Shown here: positions 55,076 through 55,498 of the stretch, one piece after another
Layout of the letters: the number at the start of each line of letters is the position of its first letter
Position numbering within the stretch: position 1 is the first letter of the stretch
Origin: a bacterium
Lineage (GTDB): Bacteria; Patescibacteriota; Minisyncoccia; Phycocordibacterales; UBA2100
DNA: 55,498 nt
NCBI GenBank assembly: GCA_030674455.1
Contig: JAUSGQ010000028.1
Location: forward strand, 1 to 55,498
Direction: 5' to 3'
Notes under the pieces: generated by a model
What the model was told of the DNA's origin: nothing
What the model saw: only the letters and a program-made list of their open reading frames with translations
The model's database searches: none
Position numbers and translations under genes: made by a program

Positions 55076-55498
55076 ATGTTTGGTGCTATCAAAGGGTTTT
55101 TTGGCGATTCCGATGAGAAAAAGCTAAAGCCGTTTCGCGGTAACGTGGACGGGATAAATGCGCTGGAAGAGGAAATGAAGGCCCTTGCCGTGGAGGCATT
55201 TCCCCAAAAGACCGCAGAGTTTAGACAGCGATTGCACACCCCCCTCAATCCCCCCTCTGAAGAGGAGGGAAGGAAGCAAGCGGACGAGACACTTGATGAG
55301 TTGCTTCCTGAAGCGTTTGCGCTTGTGCGCGAAGCCGCGCGTCGCACGCTTGGCGAGCGGCATTTTGACGTACAGCTTTTGGGCGGACAAGTCCTGCACA
55401 ATCGCGGTATTGCAGAAATGCGCACCGGAGAAGGCAAGACACTCGTGGCAACACTTCCGGCGTATCTCAATGCTTTGGAAGGCAAAGGCGTGCATGTG
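55076..55498 (+). CDS. secA: Preprotein translocase subunit SecA (N-terminal part, truncated by window end)
   Basis: [34 protein letters not shown]...[38 protein letters not shown]; not in the ORF track because no stop is reached. Confidence 0.93.
   Translation, partial: MFGAIKGFFGDSDEKKLKPFRGNVDGINALEEEMKALAVEAFPQKTAEFRQRLHTPLNPPSEEEGRKQADETLDELLPEAFALVREAARRTLGERHFDVQLLGGQVLHNRGIAEMRTGEGKTLVATLPAYLNALEGKGVHV

Overview
The window looks like a Patescibacteria/CPR (Parcubacteria-like) chromosome segment. This placement is inferred from gene content and protein style; no rRNA is present to confirm it. Recognisable core genes include proS, mreBC, a PBP2, greA, prs, guaA, mraZ-rsmH-ftsL-like-ftsI, glmS, metK, maf, yvcK, nth, a Mur ligase, ddl, a SerB-SerA fusion with a class V aminotransferase and a SerB-like HAD, RNase J, secG, groES/groEL, lemA, htpX, a gshF-like gene and the start of secA. 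There are 12 tRNA genes plus one degenerate tRNA-like sequence. The most unusual material is in the accessory layer. (1) A family of structured units sits directly 3' of tRNA genes (Ala, Val, Arg, Asp). Each unit begins with a sequence complementary to the neighbouring tRNA T-arm, contains two hairpins (AGNA and GACG loops in four copies) whose stems vary while staying paired, and usually ends with a copy of that tRNA's 3' end. (2) Three small HTH regulator genes are each bracketed on both sides by their own, unrelated palindrome. (3) A probable group I intron interrupts tRNA-Thr(GGT), next to a putative homing endonuclease. (4) At least eight families of short palindromes or MITE-like repeats occur, many inserted in frame inside essential genes (mrdA, rsmH, guaA, ddl, maf). 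(5) A LAGLIDADG gene is interrupted by one in-frame TGA. All calls are from reading the sequence; no database search or folding program was run.
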